Shown: positions 1 to 9,057 of the stretch, piece after piece
Layout: each line of letters opens with the position of its first letter
Numbering within the stretch: position 1 is the stretch's first letter
Source: Staphylococcus canis
GTDB lineage: Bacteria; Bacillota; Bacilli; Staphylococcales; Staphylococcaceae
NCBI RefSeq assembly: GCF_016238445.1
Contig: NZ_JABANU010000016.1
Location: 1 to 56,596 of the forward strand
Reading direction: 5' to 3'
DNA length: 56,596 nucleotides
Made by a program: the position numbers and the translations under genes
The notes under the pieces: model-generated
The model's database searches: none
The model's input: the letters and a program-made list of their open reading frames with translations, nothing else
What the model was told of the DNA's origin: nothing

Positions 1-139
1 CCGTAGGTTCGTAGCTAACATAGCCAGTAAAAACTAAAGATGTTATCCCTTTAATGTCCTTTAACCCTAAATAACCTGTTATTTTTAAATTTTCTCCTTC
101 AATTCCAAAGCATTCTGTTATATCATAGTTTATAGGCAT
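1..139 (-). CDS. Transposase N-terminus, ISL3-like (partial, 46 codons visible)
   Basis: An open frame starts at an ATG (137-139, complement) and runs off the left edge without a stop. A good ribosome site, AAGGAGAG, lies just upstream. The visible protein begins MPINYDITECFGIEGENLK and continues through IKGITSLVFTGYVSYEPT. This pattern (a short hydrophilic N-terminus, then an IKG..SLVF.G.VSYEP strand that leads into a zinc-finger CPxC region in full-length members) fits the N-terminus of ISL3 transposases, which carry out DDE-type transposition. The catalytic domain lies outside the window, so it is unknown whether the gene is intact. Confidence 0.55.
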   Translation of the reverse strand, partial: MPINYDITECFGIEGENLKITGYLGLKDIKGITSLVFTGYVSYEPT

Positions 140-220
140 AAATATCTCTCCTTAATTAGTTTGTTGGTACTTACAATTATAGAGATATTTGTGCCGTTTT
201 TATATTAAAAACTAAAAAAT

Positions 221-249
221 AACGGCTAGTGAATATTTCACCAACCGTT
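221..249. repeat. Hairpin inside the IS end, upstream of the transposase
   Basis: The arms 221-233 and 237-249 match at 11 of 13 positions around a 3-nt loop. On the minus strand (the transposase mRNA strand) the two mismatches become G.U wobbles, so the structure would be stronger in the transcript than in the DNA. A hairpin between the IS terminus and the transposase ribosome site is often used to stop read-through transcription from raising transposase levels. That role is inferred here. Confidence 0.5.
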
Positions 250-286
250 AAAAGTATAGAGCCAATATAATCACAACCATAATATA

Positions 287-1456
287 TTATTGATGTTGAT
301 AAATATGATGATCTAAGTAATTTTTTAATCGTTTCATTCCTTCTTTTAATGTTTCCATTTCATAGGCATATGATATTCGTACATAACCTTTTCCGTAATC
401 AGTAAATGAAGAACCTGGGACCATTGCAACACCAGCATTTTCAAGCACATCGACACAAAACTTAAAATCATCCTCTTCAAAATGATGAATACTTGGAAAA
501 ATGTAAAATGCCCCTTCTGGAATTGCATTTAATTTAAATCCCATTTCTGTTAATGCTTTGATTAAATAGTCACGTCTTTCGATATAAGCGCGATTCATCT
601 CTTTAGGAGCATCTACTGCCTCATTTAATGCACTGATTGTAGCAATTTGAGCTGGAACATTAGCACATATACAGTTATATGCATGCATAAATGTGAGCTT
701 TTTTATGAGATATTCGGGACCTGACAAATAGCCGATTCTCAGTCCAGTTGCTGAGTGAGATTTGCTTAAGCCATTAATCAATAACAGTTGGTCTCTAATG
801 CATTCATAGCGTCCAAAAGAGACATGCTCATGGTCAAATGTATTTTCAGCATAAATTTCATCACTGATGATAAAAATAGGGTAGTTCTTTAAGGTATTAA
901 CAATCGCTTCAACCTCTTGTTCATTTAAAGTCATACCAGTAGGATTTGATGGATAATTTAATAAGATAGCACGTGTTTTACTAGTAACATGTTGCTCAAT
1001 TAATTCTGGTGTAATTTTAAAATTAGAGTGTGTCGTATCTAAATAGATAGGCGTGCCACCTAATGTTTGAATTAAAGGAATATATCCAGCATAAACAGGA
1101 CCTGGAACCAATATCTCATCGCCTGGATCAATAATACATCGAAGTGCCGTATCTAACGCTTCAGAAGCCCCATTTGTGATGATGATTTCCTCTGGGGTGT
1201 ACTGAATACCAAATCTTTTATAATAGTAATCTGAAACAGTCTGACGTGTTTCTAATAGACCTTTATTATGAGAATACTGCGTTTGATTATTTGTTATAGC
1301 TTGTTGATAAGCCTCTTTAACTGATACAGGCATATTAAAATCAGGTTGCCCAACAGTTAAATTAATCACATCTTCCATTTGAGAGATTCGACTTGAAAAT
1401 TGACGAATGCTCGGTGCTTTTAAAAAGCGAGATTGTGAATTAAGTTGGAGTTTCAT
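287..1456 (-). CDS. patA: PLP-dependent class I/II aminotransferase, PatA-like
   Basis: This is a cytoplasmic fold-type I aminotransferase that would transfer the amino group of an amino acid to a 2-oxo acid through pyridoxal phosphate. Numbered from the upstream GTG, the visible motifs are the substrate/PLP region NYPSNPTGM (about 169-177), the PLP-ring aspartate in SDEIYAE (about 200-206), the Schiff-base lysine K234 in GLSKSHSATG, and an arginine-containing RISYA near the C-terminus. About 390 aa is the family's normal length. The start is placed at the ATG at 1456, 9 nt after AAGGA; the GTG two codons upstream is too close to that site. In S. aureus a homologue (patA) sits at the same place beside atl. 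The in vivo substrate cannot be read from the sequence. Confidence 0.85.
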   Translation of the reverse strand: MKLQLNSQSRFLKAPSIRQFSSRISQMEDVINLTVGQPDFNMPVSVKEAYQQAITNNQTQYSHNKGLLETRQTVSDYYYKRFGIQYTPEEIIITNGASEALDTALRCIIDPGDEILVPGPVYAGYIPLIQTLGGTPIYLDTTHSNFKITPELIEQHVTSKTRAILLNYPSNPTGMTLNEQEVEAIVNTLKNYPIFIISDEIYAENTFDHEHVSFGRYECIRDQLLLINGLSKSHSATGLRIGYLSGPEYLIKKLTFMHAYNCICANVPAQIATISALNEAVDAPKEMNRAYIERRDYLIKALTEMGFKLNAIPEGAFYIFPSIHHFEEDDFKFCVDVLENAGVAMVPGSSFTDYGKGYVRISYAYEMETLKEGMKRLKNYLDHHIYQHQ

Positions 1457-1754
1457 TATCACACATCCTTAAATATATAATTAATATTAAGTGTAACATG
1501 AAAAGATAATCATACGCTAAATGAATCTTAAAATTCGGAATAATAAGATATATATTAGTCGAATGCACAAAGATTTAAGTGAGATTAATTTTAAAACGTA
1601 GAGTATTAATAAGAAGTAAGGTATAAACCGTACGTTTTTATATAAAATTATAAGAATCACTCCTGAATGTAAAATGAATAAAAACAGCTTAAATTCATTA
1701 AGAAGTTACATTTAGAGTGATTCTTTAAAAAATGAATGTTTCTATTAATCATAT
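1457..1754. other. Intergenic stretch with one large hairpin
   Basis: No coding frame with a plausible start was found. The main structure is the inverted repeat listed at 1652-1725. The remainder is AT-rich and presumably holds the promoter of the aminotransferase gene, which I could not place with confidence. Confidence 0.4.
1652..1725 (-). terminator. Long hairpin, probable terminator of the acyltransferase gene
   Basis: Outer arms at 1652-1672 (aagaatcactc...atgtaa) and 1706-1725 pair over about 17 bases with one internal bulge. A second inner stem (aatgaat/attcatt, 1673-1699) stacks inside. On the minus strand the stem is followed by a T-rich stretch (TTATAATTTTATA). It lies 30 bases downstream of the minus-strand gene ending at 1755, which fits termination. 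The T tract is interrupted, so efficiency may be modest. Confidence 0.55.
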
Positions 1755-2765
1755 TTATGGTTGATACGGCTTAAATGCTGATGGTCGTTGTAAGTTGATA
1801 AATGGATTTGTCCATTTGGCTACAAAGTCTGAGGACCATAATAGAACTATAAATAATGAGAATACAAAGTTATAAATTAAGCTTAATATTGGGCTATCCA
1901 TAAAGGGATAAATCTCATTACCACGTATCACGCCTATAAATAAACCATGTAGTAGATAGACGTACATCGTTCTTGAACCAATATATGTGTACCAATGATG
2001 CTTTTGAGGCATAAGATTCAAAAATGAGAACATCGTTGTGATAATAATACCGTATAATACAAGACGTTTTAACGGACTCAAAATAAGATGAATTCCCTCG
2101 GTAAGCCCATACGGAGCACTTCCTAATAACCAAGATGAATTAATAGGATGGAAATAATAAATAATAAAAAACCCTATAAGAATCATCAAAGAAATAGGAA
2201 CAAATCTTTTCAATCGAATAAAACGACTAAATTGTGTATCTAATATGTAACCAAGATAAAAAATTGGGAAAAAGACCAGTGTGCGGGACCAACTTAAATA
2301 TCCGCCAACGTGGTCAGAAAATCCTGATAGTACAGCTACGATTACTGCAATAGGTAAAATAATATAAGGCTTAAACGATCTAACGACTACGATAAATACA
2401 TTAAAAAAGAATAGAGATACTAGAAACCACAATGCAAATATTGGATTGAAAGGATCGATATCTATTGTGCTATTTTTTCCAGTAATGAAGTAGTATACTG
2501 AAAAGAATGTAAAGAAAATTAAATATGGGCCTAAAAGTTTTTTTCCTACCTTTTCGATGTAACCAGCGCGTTCAACATGACGCGCGAAATAACCTGATAT
2601 GAAAATAAAGGCCGGCATGTGAAAGCTATAAATTAATAGATAAAGTGCGTTGATAAAAGAGCTAGATCCTACATATGGTCTAATAAGGTGACCGAATACA
2701 ACTAAAAAAATCAATCCTGCTCTTGCATTATCGAAAAATGCATCTCTCTTTTTTGATTGCACCAT
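1755..2765 (-). CDS. Acyltransferase family 3 membrane protein
   Basis: This integral membrane acyltransferase belongs to the Acyl_transf_3 group, whose members move acetyl or other acyl groups onto surface sugars. The 336-aa protein has roughly ten hydrophobic segments. The N-terminal signature is visible: FFDNARAGLIFLVVFGHLIRP, with the conserved histidine of the first segment, then FHMPAFIFISGYFA, the usual second motif. There is no extracytoplasmic SGNH domain. The start ATG follows a GGAGTAAT ribosome site. It is divergent from the OatA-like gene at 3027, and S. aureus carries a matching pair beside atl. The acceptor is unknown; a wall or membrane glycan is likely from the family and the neighbours. 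Confidence 0.8.
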   Translation of the reverse strand: MVQSKKRDAFFDNARAGLIFLVVFGHLIRPYVGSSSFINALYLLIYSFHMPAFIFISGYFARHVERAGYIEKVGKKLLGPYLIFFTFFSVYYFITGKNSTIDIDPFNPIFALWFLVSLFFFNVFIVVVRSFKPYIILPIAVIVAVLSGFSDHVGGYLSWSRTLVFFPIFYLGYILDTQFSRFIRLKRFVPISLMILIGFFIIYYFHPINSSWLLGSAPYGLTEGIHLILSPLKRLVLYGIIITTMFSFLNLMPQKHHWYTYIGSRTMYVYLLHGLFIGVIRGNEIYPFMDSPILSLIYNFVFSLFIVLLWSSDFVAKWTNPFINLQRPSAFKPYQP

Positions 2766-3026
2766 AACGATTACTCCTTTTTCGTACTTAAAATAAATGT
2801 ATTATAAACATCGTTATAAATGCAACGAAAAGCAACTTATGATAATGTATTGTTATGTTTAATTACGTGCATACATAAACAAAGAAATTATAGGATATCT
2901 AATGAATGTTTTAAGTAGCTTTAAAATATTTATGGATTCTTGTTTAGGTTTACAGTATGGTAAATTATGTGTTGTAACGTGGCATAGTAAATAGACAATT
3001 TATTTTAATCATAAGGATATGATGTT

Positions 3027-4847
3027 ATGGCAAATAAACAATTTACTGGGGTAAAGAAGCTTAAACATCCACCAAGATATTTGCCTGGCTTAGATGGATT
3101 ACGTGCAATTTCAGTAATAGGTATTATTGTATATCACCTTAATGCACAGTGGCTATCCGGAGGTTTTCTTGGTGTTGACACATTTTTTGTCATTTCCGGG
3201 TATTTAATCACCTCTTTGCTAATGTTTGAATATGAAAATTATGGAAGAATAAACCTAGCTCAATTTTGGATTAAACGTTTTAAACGTTTAATCCCAGCAA
3301 TGCTTTTTGTAACGTCGTTTGCAGTGCTCTATGTTTTATTATTTGAGCAGTCATTGTTGCATTCTATAAAAGGAGATGCTCAGGCTGCATTACTGTACTA
3401 TTCTAATTGGTGGTACATTTTTCAAGATGTCGATTATTTTGATCAATTTAAGCCAATGCCACTCAAGCATTTATGGTCATTGGCTGTTGAAGAGCAATTT
3501 TATATTTTTTATCCAATTATTTTAATCCTCTTTCTAAAATATTTTAAATCTCAAAGGAAGGTAACGCTTGCATTTTTTGTAGTATCTTTAGTGTCATTAG
3601 TATGGATGATGATTGTAGCAGCAATCGACACAAATCTGTCTAGAGCATACTTTGGTACGGATACACGTCTACAAACTTTACTATTAGGCGCTATGTTTGC
3701 TTTTATATGGCCAGCATTTAAACTCAAACTTGACCCACCTAAGTTAGGAAGACGAATTGTTGATGCTTTTGGAAGTATTGCGCTTATTGGTTTGATAGCG
3801 TTATTTTGGATGGTTAATGAAGAGCAAGACTGGTTATATATGGGCGGATTTTATCTTATTTCTATGCTGACATTAATTGTCATTGCGAGTACAGTCCAAC
3901 CTCAAGGTGTTTTATCTAAAATATTATCTAACCCACTCTTTATTTATATTGGAAAGCGTTCGTATAGTTTATATCTTTGGCACTTTGTGGTTGTTACGTT
4001 TGTACATAAACATTTCGTAGCGGGACAGTATCCATTTTATGTCTATATTATAGATATTATTTTAACTGTATTAATGGCAGAGCTTTCTTATCGTTATGTA
4101 GAAACACCATTTAGACGATATGGATGGCAAACCTTTGTTCATCGTTCAACACCAATGATTTCTATGGTGCGCACACCGTTAATATTACTTGGACTTGGGT
4201 TTTTCGCATTAACAATGATGGGGCAATTTGATAGTTTAGCTCAGACAGAGAAGAAGTTGAGCGCGTATAAAACACAACATAAAAATCATGCATCAAAACA
4301 AGCTACTCCAAAAGACACTAATCAAAGTCATAATAAACCTTCACAATTTGATGCTTCAAAGGAATCCCCATTATTTATTGGAGACTCATTAACAGTGGGG
4401 ATGGGGAATTATTTAGATAATCATTATGATACGCCGATGATTGATGCGCGTGTAGGACGGTCAATGGAAGAGGCAATTCAAGTTGCTAGTCAATATGCAT
4501 CTTATAACCGCGATGGACAGTCAGTCGTGATTCAAATCGGTACGAATGGAGATTTTAGTGATTCTGAACTTGAAACGTTACTGAAGGATTTTGATCAAGC
4601 CAATGTATATCTCATTAATACTACGGTGCCTAGAGGGTATCAAGAACATGTTAATACGTTACTATCAGAAGCGGCTCAAAAACATAAAAATGTACATCTT
4701 GTTGATTGGTATCAGGTTGGTGTAGGTCATACAGAATATTTTGCATATGATGGCATACATCTTGAATATCCTGGAATTGAAAAGCTAGTTGAAACTTTAG
4801 ATGAACAAATGTCTAAATATCAAAAAACAGAAACGAAACCGGACTAA
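3027..4847 (+). CDS. OatA-like acyltransferase with extracellular SGNH domain
   Basis: This two-part O-acetyltransferase resembles OatA, which acetylates MurNAc O-6 in peptidoglycan and gives lysozyme resistance. The N-terminal half (about 20-400) is an Acyl_transf_3 membrane domain with the start motif GLDGLRAISVIGIIVYHL and then GGFLGVDTFFVISGYL. A linker rich in K, T, N and S follows (about 410-445). The C-terminal extracellular SGNH hydrolase-fold domain shows G452-D453-S454 (nucleophile serine block), GTNGDF (oxyanion block) and D575 with H578 in DGIHLE. The length of 606 aa is typical. S. aureus has both OatA elsewhere in the genome and a paralogue at this atl-linked position, so this is probably the paralogue, and the acetylated substrate is therefore uncertain. 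Its stop codon lies inside the terminator stem. Confidence 0.82.
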   Translation: MANKQFTGVKKLKHPPRYLPGLDGLRAISVIGIIVYHLNAQWLSGGFLGVDTFFVISGYLITSLLMFEYENYGRINLAQFWIKRFKRLIPAMLFVTSFAVLYVLLFEQSLLHSIKGDAQAALLYYSNWWYIFQDVDYFDQFKPMPLKHLWSLAVEEQFYIFYPIILILFLKYFKSQRKVTLAFFVVSLVSLVWMMIVAAIDTNLSRAYFGTDTRLQTLLLGAMFAFIWPAFKLKLDPPKLGRRIVDAFGSIALIGLIALFWMVNEEQDWLYMGGFYLISMLTLIVIASTVQPQGVLSKILSNPLFIYIGKRSYSLYLWHFVVVTFVHKHFVAGQYPFYVYIIDIILTVLMAELSYRYVETPFRRYGWQTFVHRSTPMISMVRTPLILLGLGFFALTMMGQFDSLAQTEKKLSAYKTQHKNHASKQATPKDTNQSHNKPSQFDASKESPLFIGDSLTVGMGNYLDNHYDTPMIDARVGRSMEEAIQVASQYASYNRDGQSVVIQIGTNGDFSDSELETLLKDFDQANVYLINTTVPRGYQEHVNTLLSEAAQKHKNVHLVDWYQVGVGHTEYFAYDGIHLEYPGIEKLVETLDEQMSKYQKTETKPD

Positions 4848-4866
4848 GCAATTAGTCCGGTTTTAT
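4836..4866. terminator. Bidirectional terminator between oatA-like gene and atl
   Basis: A perfect 12-bp stem (4836-4847 with 4852-4863) with a GCAA loop is flanked by T-rich tails on both strands. It sits between two convergent genes and overlaps the stop codon of the plus-strand one, so it can end both transcripts. Confidence 0.9.
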
Positions 4867-4877
4867 CATTATAGTTA

Positions 4878-7800
4878 TTATTTACGATAAACGTCGATAT
4901 TAAAATATTTACCTGTTTCACTAAGTGCATCATAGAAACTCTTGAGGCGTAATGCATTATGCTTAGCCCAACTGATATCTGTCGCATATTGATGTGTTGC
5001 AGGGTTTTGAGGATTCCATCTCATACGATATAGTGTATTTTGTCCCATATTGATATAGCGATCTTTGATGAATTGAGCGCCTCCAATAATTGCTTTACTT
5101 ACAGAATTCCAACCAAAATCTTGTGCCGTTTTGAAGCCATTAACTAATGGGTTTTGGTCAAATGCCCCAATGCCAAACATATTAAAGTATTTAGTTGTAC
5201 TATCTGTGATAACTTGGTTTTTAGAGTTAACATAGCCACCTTTTGATAATTGAGATGTTCCGTTGCCAGTTTCTAATAAAGCATGAGAAACAAGATAAAT
5301 TTCATTAATATTATTTTGCGCTGCAGCGGTTTTAAACGCTTCACCTTGACCTTCTAATATACCTTTACCTTTTAGTAATTTGTTTAATTGAGCAGCACTT
5401 AATCCTTGATGTTGATCGAGTTTCAAGAATTGATATTTTTGAACAGGATCTTTTTCAAGTTTTGTTGTATCCATAGCTTCGCGTGTTTCTTCGCGAGTCG
5501 CATTAACCCATTTACCTGGTTGACGTTGTGTTTGTGGTTTTGCACTTAATACAAGTTGACGGTTAAGTGCTTCTTCTAATGTCACTGGAGCAGTGTAGTG
5601 ATGGATTAGCACTGAACGTAGATCACTTGCTTTAAGCCAACCTTTAGTGCCATCTTTAAATGTACCATAATACCACGTTACACCTTGATGGATTGATGAT
5701 TTTTCAATTGAAAATAGTGTTTCATAATAATTAGACAGTGTACCTAAAATCTTTTTTTGCTCTGGACTATCATAGTAATACCCTTTTGAGTTTGTCACAA
5801 AGTAATCAGAATTATGATTTGATTCAGTTGTATTTGATGATGTTGTTGCAGTTCTTAAGGATGATGTAGGTGCAACAGCTGTTTTAAGATTAGAAGTTTG
5901 TGACAAATCTTTTAAATCAATCCAACCAGTTTTTTGATTGACATTACCAAATAGATATACATTATCTCCTACATTTACCTTTTTCGTAGCGATAAACGAT
6001 GGATTAGATAGATTTTTTAATGCATCAATACGTTGTTGTGCAGTACCCCAAGGTATTGTATAGAGACCATTGTTGTTTGAGCGCACAGTATATTGACCTG
6101 TAGTTCGCACTTCTTTACCTAATGATTGAGTTTTAACGTCAGATGCTTTAAACCAACCAATAGGCGTTGTTGCATTTTGTAACAACACATAATCTTGATT
6201 ATTGAGAGATGCACGTTTTGATACCTTATATGTTTTATCATTATAACGAGTAGCATCTTTAGCTGTTTGATCATAAACAGATGCTCTGATACCTGACGTT
6301 GACGGTTGAACTTGACCAATTTCTGATACAGGTTTTGTGATAAGTGTTGATGCTGTTGGTGTAGACAAACGAATTTGGTTTACCCAACCTGAAATATTAC
6401 GTGTTTTACCAAAAATATACGTAGCGTTGCCAATTTTTCTTTGTTGACTTGCTGTAAACGTTTGAGCACCTTGACCAGACACTTGACCTGCTACTTGTTT
6501 AGATGTGCCCCAAGGTACTTCGTATAATGTTGTACCACTTGGGATTGTATATACTTTATCGATAGCAGTTGAAGGTTGGCTTGTACGATAGTCGACATCA
6601 GACGTTTTAATCCAACCAACATTTGTACCAGTAGCATAATCTGCAACAAGATAAAATTCTTGATCACCTAATTTAGCTTTTTTAGGGATACTTAGCGTTT
6701 GATTAGCCAATGTTGTTGATTTACCTTTTTGATCGTAAACAGATGCATAAAGACCACTATTTGATGAATTGATACGTCCTATGCCTGTATCTTTAGTTAC
6801 CTTTAAACTTTGAGTTTCAGGTGCAATATTTGCAGAGTTAATCCAACCCGTCAAGTTATTAACTGAACCGTACAACCAATTTGTTTTTCCTACAACTTGT
6901 GATTTTTGAGCTGAAAAAGCTTGGTTTACAGTTTTATTTGAAGTTCCAATAACTTGAGATTTTGTGCCCCAAGGTACGTTATATACCACTGTGCCAGGTT
7001 TAACTTGATACTTTTGATTAATAGATTTAATAGATTGAGCTTGTTGATAGAAAGTATCATTTGACTTAACCCAGCCAAGTAACTTATTTGTTTTAGCATC
7101 TGAGGCAAGATAAAAATCTTGTCCATTTAAATTCGCTTTTTTAGTTACTTTTAAAGTTTGATTTGTTGCATTAGTTGTTCTGCCATTTTGATCGTAAACT
7201 GTTGTGTATAAACCGTTGTTATTTGAGTTGATACGTAAGTAACCATTGTTAGCATTAACTGTTAAATCATTATTTTGAGAAGGGGTGCTCGGCTGTGCTG
7301 TTGAGCCAGAATATGCCGGTGAAGCATAACCCATCTTAACTTGATACTTTTCGTTTATTAAATCGTATAGTTCGTCATAAGAGTAGCCATGAGCACGTAA
7401 GTATCCATGTGGATCGACATGGTCTGTACCGCCTAACCAATTCGAAACAGCATTATGCGTCCATACTGTCCCACGTCCATCATATTCAGCACTATCAGGT
7501 TGTAAACCGTAGTATTGTAAGTTTGTTGCGGCGTAATCAGCCATATTATTCATTTGACGTGCAAAAGAATCATAATCGTGAACATGTACAAGCTCAATGT
7601 GGATAAAGCGATTATTTGCAACTGGTCCAGCACCCCATGCTAGATAATCAGTTGGTTGTGTTTCAATAATACGACGACCATCAATAAAACCATGAACGAA
7701 TGCACTATTATAATTGTTTTTCATGTAATTAATTTCGCCATCAATAGTTGAGCTATCGTTTGCTGTATCATGGATAATAATGCCTTCAGGTTGACCTACA

Positions 7801-8912
7801 CCATTACGGTAGCCGTATTTTGGAAAATAGTATGAATAATCCTCTTCATACGTAGGTACTGTGAAATTGTTACGTCGAATATAATTATTAATACTTGAGT
7901 TCACTTGTGGTTGATATGCCGCGGGTTGACTTGTAGTTGCAGCATAAGTCACAGGTTGAGGTGCAGTTGCTGAACGAAATACTGAACCATTTACTGGAAT
8001 CATTTGTCCTTCTTCATCATTGAGCAAGATGGTATCTTCTGATAGATGTGTGTCTTTCGCCTCTGATGTAGAAGTGTCTGGATTACTTGAATTTTGCTCC
8101 TCTGCATTATCATTACTTGTAGTTTGAGCATCTATATTTTGTTTATTTGAATATTGTGATGTAGTTTGATCATTCTGATTTGTAGAGACAACGCTATTAC
8201 GTTCTTGTTCAGATGACTGTGGTTGTATGTTTTGTTCATCAAAAGATGGTGTTTGATTTTGGTATGTAACATCTTGATATGTAACATCGTTGTCTGGCGT
8301 CGTTTTTGTTTCTTGATTTGATACATCATGAGTTGCCTCAGAAGATACAACTGTTTCATCAGATGACTCAGTATTAGCGTCTTGATTCGTCTTAGAATCA
8401 ATCTGAGTTGAATGAGATTCAATGTTCTGCTCTGAATTGTCATACTCTTCTTGTGAAACTTCAGCTTCAGTATGCGTGTCAATATGTGTGTCTGGTGTTT
8501 CTGTATTAGATTTTTCAGGTTGTTCAACTTCTAATACGTTTAAATTTGTAGTATCAGATTCTACGTTGTTATTAGGTTGAGTATGAGTTAATGATGTTGA
8601 ATCTTCATTTTCAACATTAGTATTTGTCTCAGGAGTTGACTGATTTTCTGATGATAATGTATCATAAGTTTCAATTTGAGTAGGGTCTTGATAACGTTGT
8701 GTATCAACAATGTTAGTTTGTGACGTGTTTGTTACAGTTGCTTTTGCATTTTCCGCTTGATTAAGAGAAACTTGATCGTCTAAAACGTTTTGTGGTGTTT
8801 CTTGTGAATTTGATTCTTGTTCTGCTGCATCTGCGTGGTGGGCTGACAAGCCAACACCTGCTAACGTCAAAGCAATGATAGAAGATGTTTTATAGCCAAT
8901 TTTTTTAGACAT
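4878..8912 (-). CDS. atl: Bifunctional autolysin Atl (amidase and glucosaminidase)
   Basis: This is the major staphylococcal autolysin, exported and cleaved into an N-acetylmuramoyl-L-alanine amidase and an endo-beta-N-acetylglucosaminidase that separate daughter cells. Layout of the 1344 residues: signal peptide 1-29 (cut near ADA-AEQ); acidic, T/S/N/Q/E-rich propeptide of about 30-310; Amidase_2 domain of about 340-525 with zinc ligands H381 (HDTA), H486 (THNAVS) and D500 (DHVDPHG) and conserved E440; seven GW/SH3b-type wall-binding modules at about 552-1100; glucosaminidase of about 1110-1344 with catalytic E1214 in SHALLETGNG. It is slightly longer than the roughly 1250-aa S. aureus protein as I recall it, mainly in the propeptide. 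It is monocistronic, with a GGAG ribosome site upstream. The position between the OatA-like gene and GNAT matches S. aureus. Confidence 0.97.
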   Translation of the reverse strand: MSKKIGYKTSSIIALTLAGVGLSAHHADAAEQESNSQETPQNVLDDQVSLNQAENAKATVTNTSQTNIVDTQRYQDPTQIETYDTLSSENQSTPETNTNVENEDSTSLTHTQPNNNVESDTTNLNVLEVEQPEKSNTETPDTHIDTHTEAEVSQEEYDNSEQNIESHSTQIDSKTNQDANTESSDETVVSSEATHDVSNQETKTTPDNDVTYQDVTYQNQTPSFDEQNIQPQSSEQERNSVVSTNQNDQTTSQYSNKQNIDAQTTSNDNAEEQNSSNPDTSTSEAKDTHLSEDTILLNDEEGQMIPVNGSVFRSATAPQPVTYAATTSQPAAYQPQVNSSINNYIRRNNFTVPTYEEDYSYYFPKYGYRNGVGQPEGIIIHDTANDSSTIDGEINYMKNNYNSAFVHGFIDGRRIIETQPTDYLAWGAGPVANNRFIHIELVHVHDYDSFARQMNNMADYAATNLQYYGLQPDSAEYDGRGTVWTHNAVSNWLGGTDHVDPHGYLRAHGYSYDELYDLINEKYQVKMGYASPAYSGSTAQPSTPSQNNDLTVNANNGYLRINSNNNGLYTTVYDQNGRTTNATNQTLKVTKKANLNGQDFYLASDAKTNKLLGWVKSNDTFYQQAQSIKSINQKYQVKPGTVVYNVPWGTKSQVIGTSNKTVNQAFSAQKSQVVGKTNWLYGSVNNLTGWINSANIAPETQSLKVTKDTGIGRINSSNSGLYASVYDQKGKSTTLANQTLSIPKKAKLGDQEFYLVADYATGTNVGWIKTSDVDYRTSQPSTAIDKVYTIPSGTTLYEVPWGTSKQVAGQVSGQGAQTFTASQQRKIGNATYIFGKTRNISGWVNQIRLSTPTASTLITKPVSEIGQVQPSTSGIRASVYDQTAKDATRYNDKTYKVSKRASLNNQDYVLLQNATTPIGWFKASDVKTQSLGKEVRTTGQYTVRSNNNGLYTIPWGTAQQRIDALKNLSNPSFIATKKVNVGDNVYLFGNVNQKTGWIDLKDLSQTSNLKTAVAPTSSLRTATTSSNTTESNHNSDYFVTNSKGYYYDSPEQKKILGTLSNYYETLFSIEKSSIHQGVTWYYGTFKDGTKGWLKASDLRSVLIHHYTAPVTLEEALNRQLVLSAKPQTQRQPGKWVNATREETREAMDTTKLEKDPVQKYQFLKLDQHQGLSAAQLNKLLKGKGILEGQGEAFKTAAAQNNINEIYLVSHALLETGNGTSQLSKGGYVNSKNQVITDSTTKYFNMFGIGAFDQNPLVNGFKTAQDFGWNSVSKAIIGGAQFIKDRYINMGQNTLYRMRWNPQNPATHQYATDISWAKHNALRLKSFYDALSETGKYFNIDVYRK
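5613..7259 (-). repeat. Seven tandem GW (SH3b-type) modules inside atl
   Basis: Residues 552-1100 of Atl contain seven related modules whose GW dipeptides fall at about 613, 689, 766, 842, 919, 996 and 1091, a spacing of about 77 residues for the first six. Alternate modules are more alike (GLY.TVYDQ types against VPWGT types), showing that the ancestral unit was a pair duplicated three times, with one divergent seventh module next to the glucosaminidase. GW modules target the enzyme to lipoteichoic or wall teichoic acid at the septum. Confidence 0.85.
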
Positions 8913-8998
8913 TGTATTACTCCTTTTAAAGATAATAGTAAAGTTGATTACTATTAGTATAATCTTTAATAAGGAAAAAAGGCGTCTTTTAATTAGAT

Positions 8999-9015
8999 TG
9001 TAATTGAACTTTAAT
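8999..9015 (+). promoter_or_regulatory. Possible WalR-type box upstream of atl
   Basis: TGTAAT, five bases, then TTTAAT resembles the WalR consensus TGTWAH-N5-TGTWAH with one mismatch in the second half. Autolysin genes are classical WalKR targets. It lies about 90 bases upstream of the atl start, and a TATAAT element is present on the atl strand at 9032-9037. The region is AT-rich, so a chance match is possible. Confidence 0.3.
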
Positions 9016-9057
9016 AATTGTCTACTGTTTAATTATACTATGGTTTTGTATCGATGA

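Larger units (their letters stand above)
1..263 (-). mobile_element. End of an ISL3-family-like insertion sequence (cut by window edge)
   Basis: The element runs leftwards out of the window. Read on the minus strand it begins at 263 with GGCTCT, the kind of terminus seen in ISL3-family elements. A 120-nt untranslated stretch follows, then a transposase-like start codon at 139. The untranslated stretch contains a 13-nt imperfect inverted repeat (221-233 against 237-249, 11 of 13 positions matching). The 8 bases next to the end (264-271, aatataat) are the expected place for a target duplication, but the other end is not visible, so neither the duplication nor the partner inverted repeat can be confirmed. 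The family call rests on the terminus and the transposase N-terminus only. Confidence 0.6.

Noticed and set aside
7409..7606. 65-aa frame antisense to the amidase domain of atl
   Set aside because: No ribosome site, no motif, and it lies opposite conserved catalytic codons.
8132..8527. A 131-aa open frame inside atl on the same strand
   Set aside because: It is a frame shadow of the repetitive acidic propeptide coding region, composed of K, L, I, H and Q repeats without a ribosome site.
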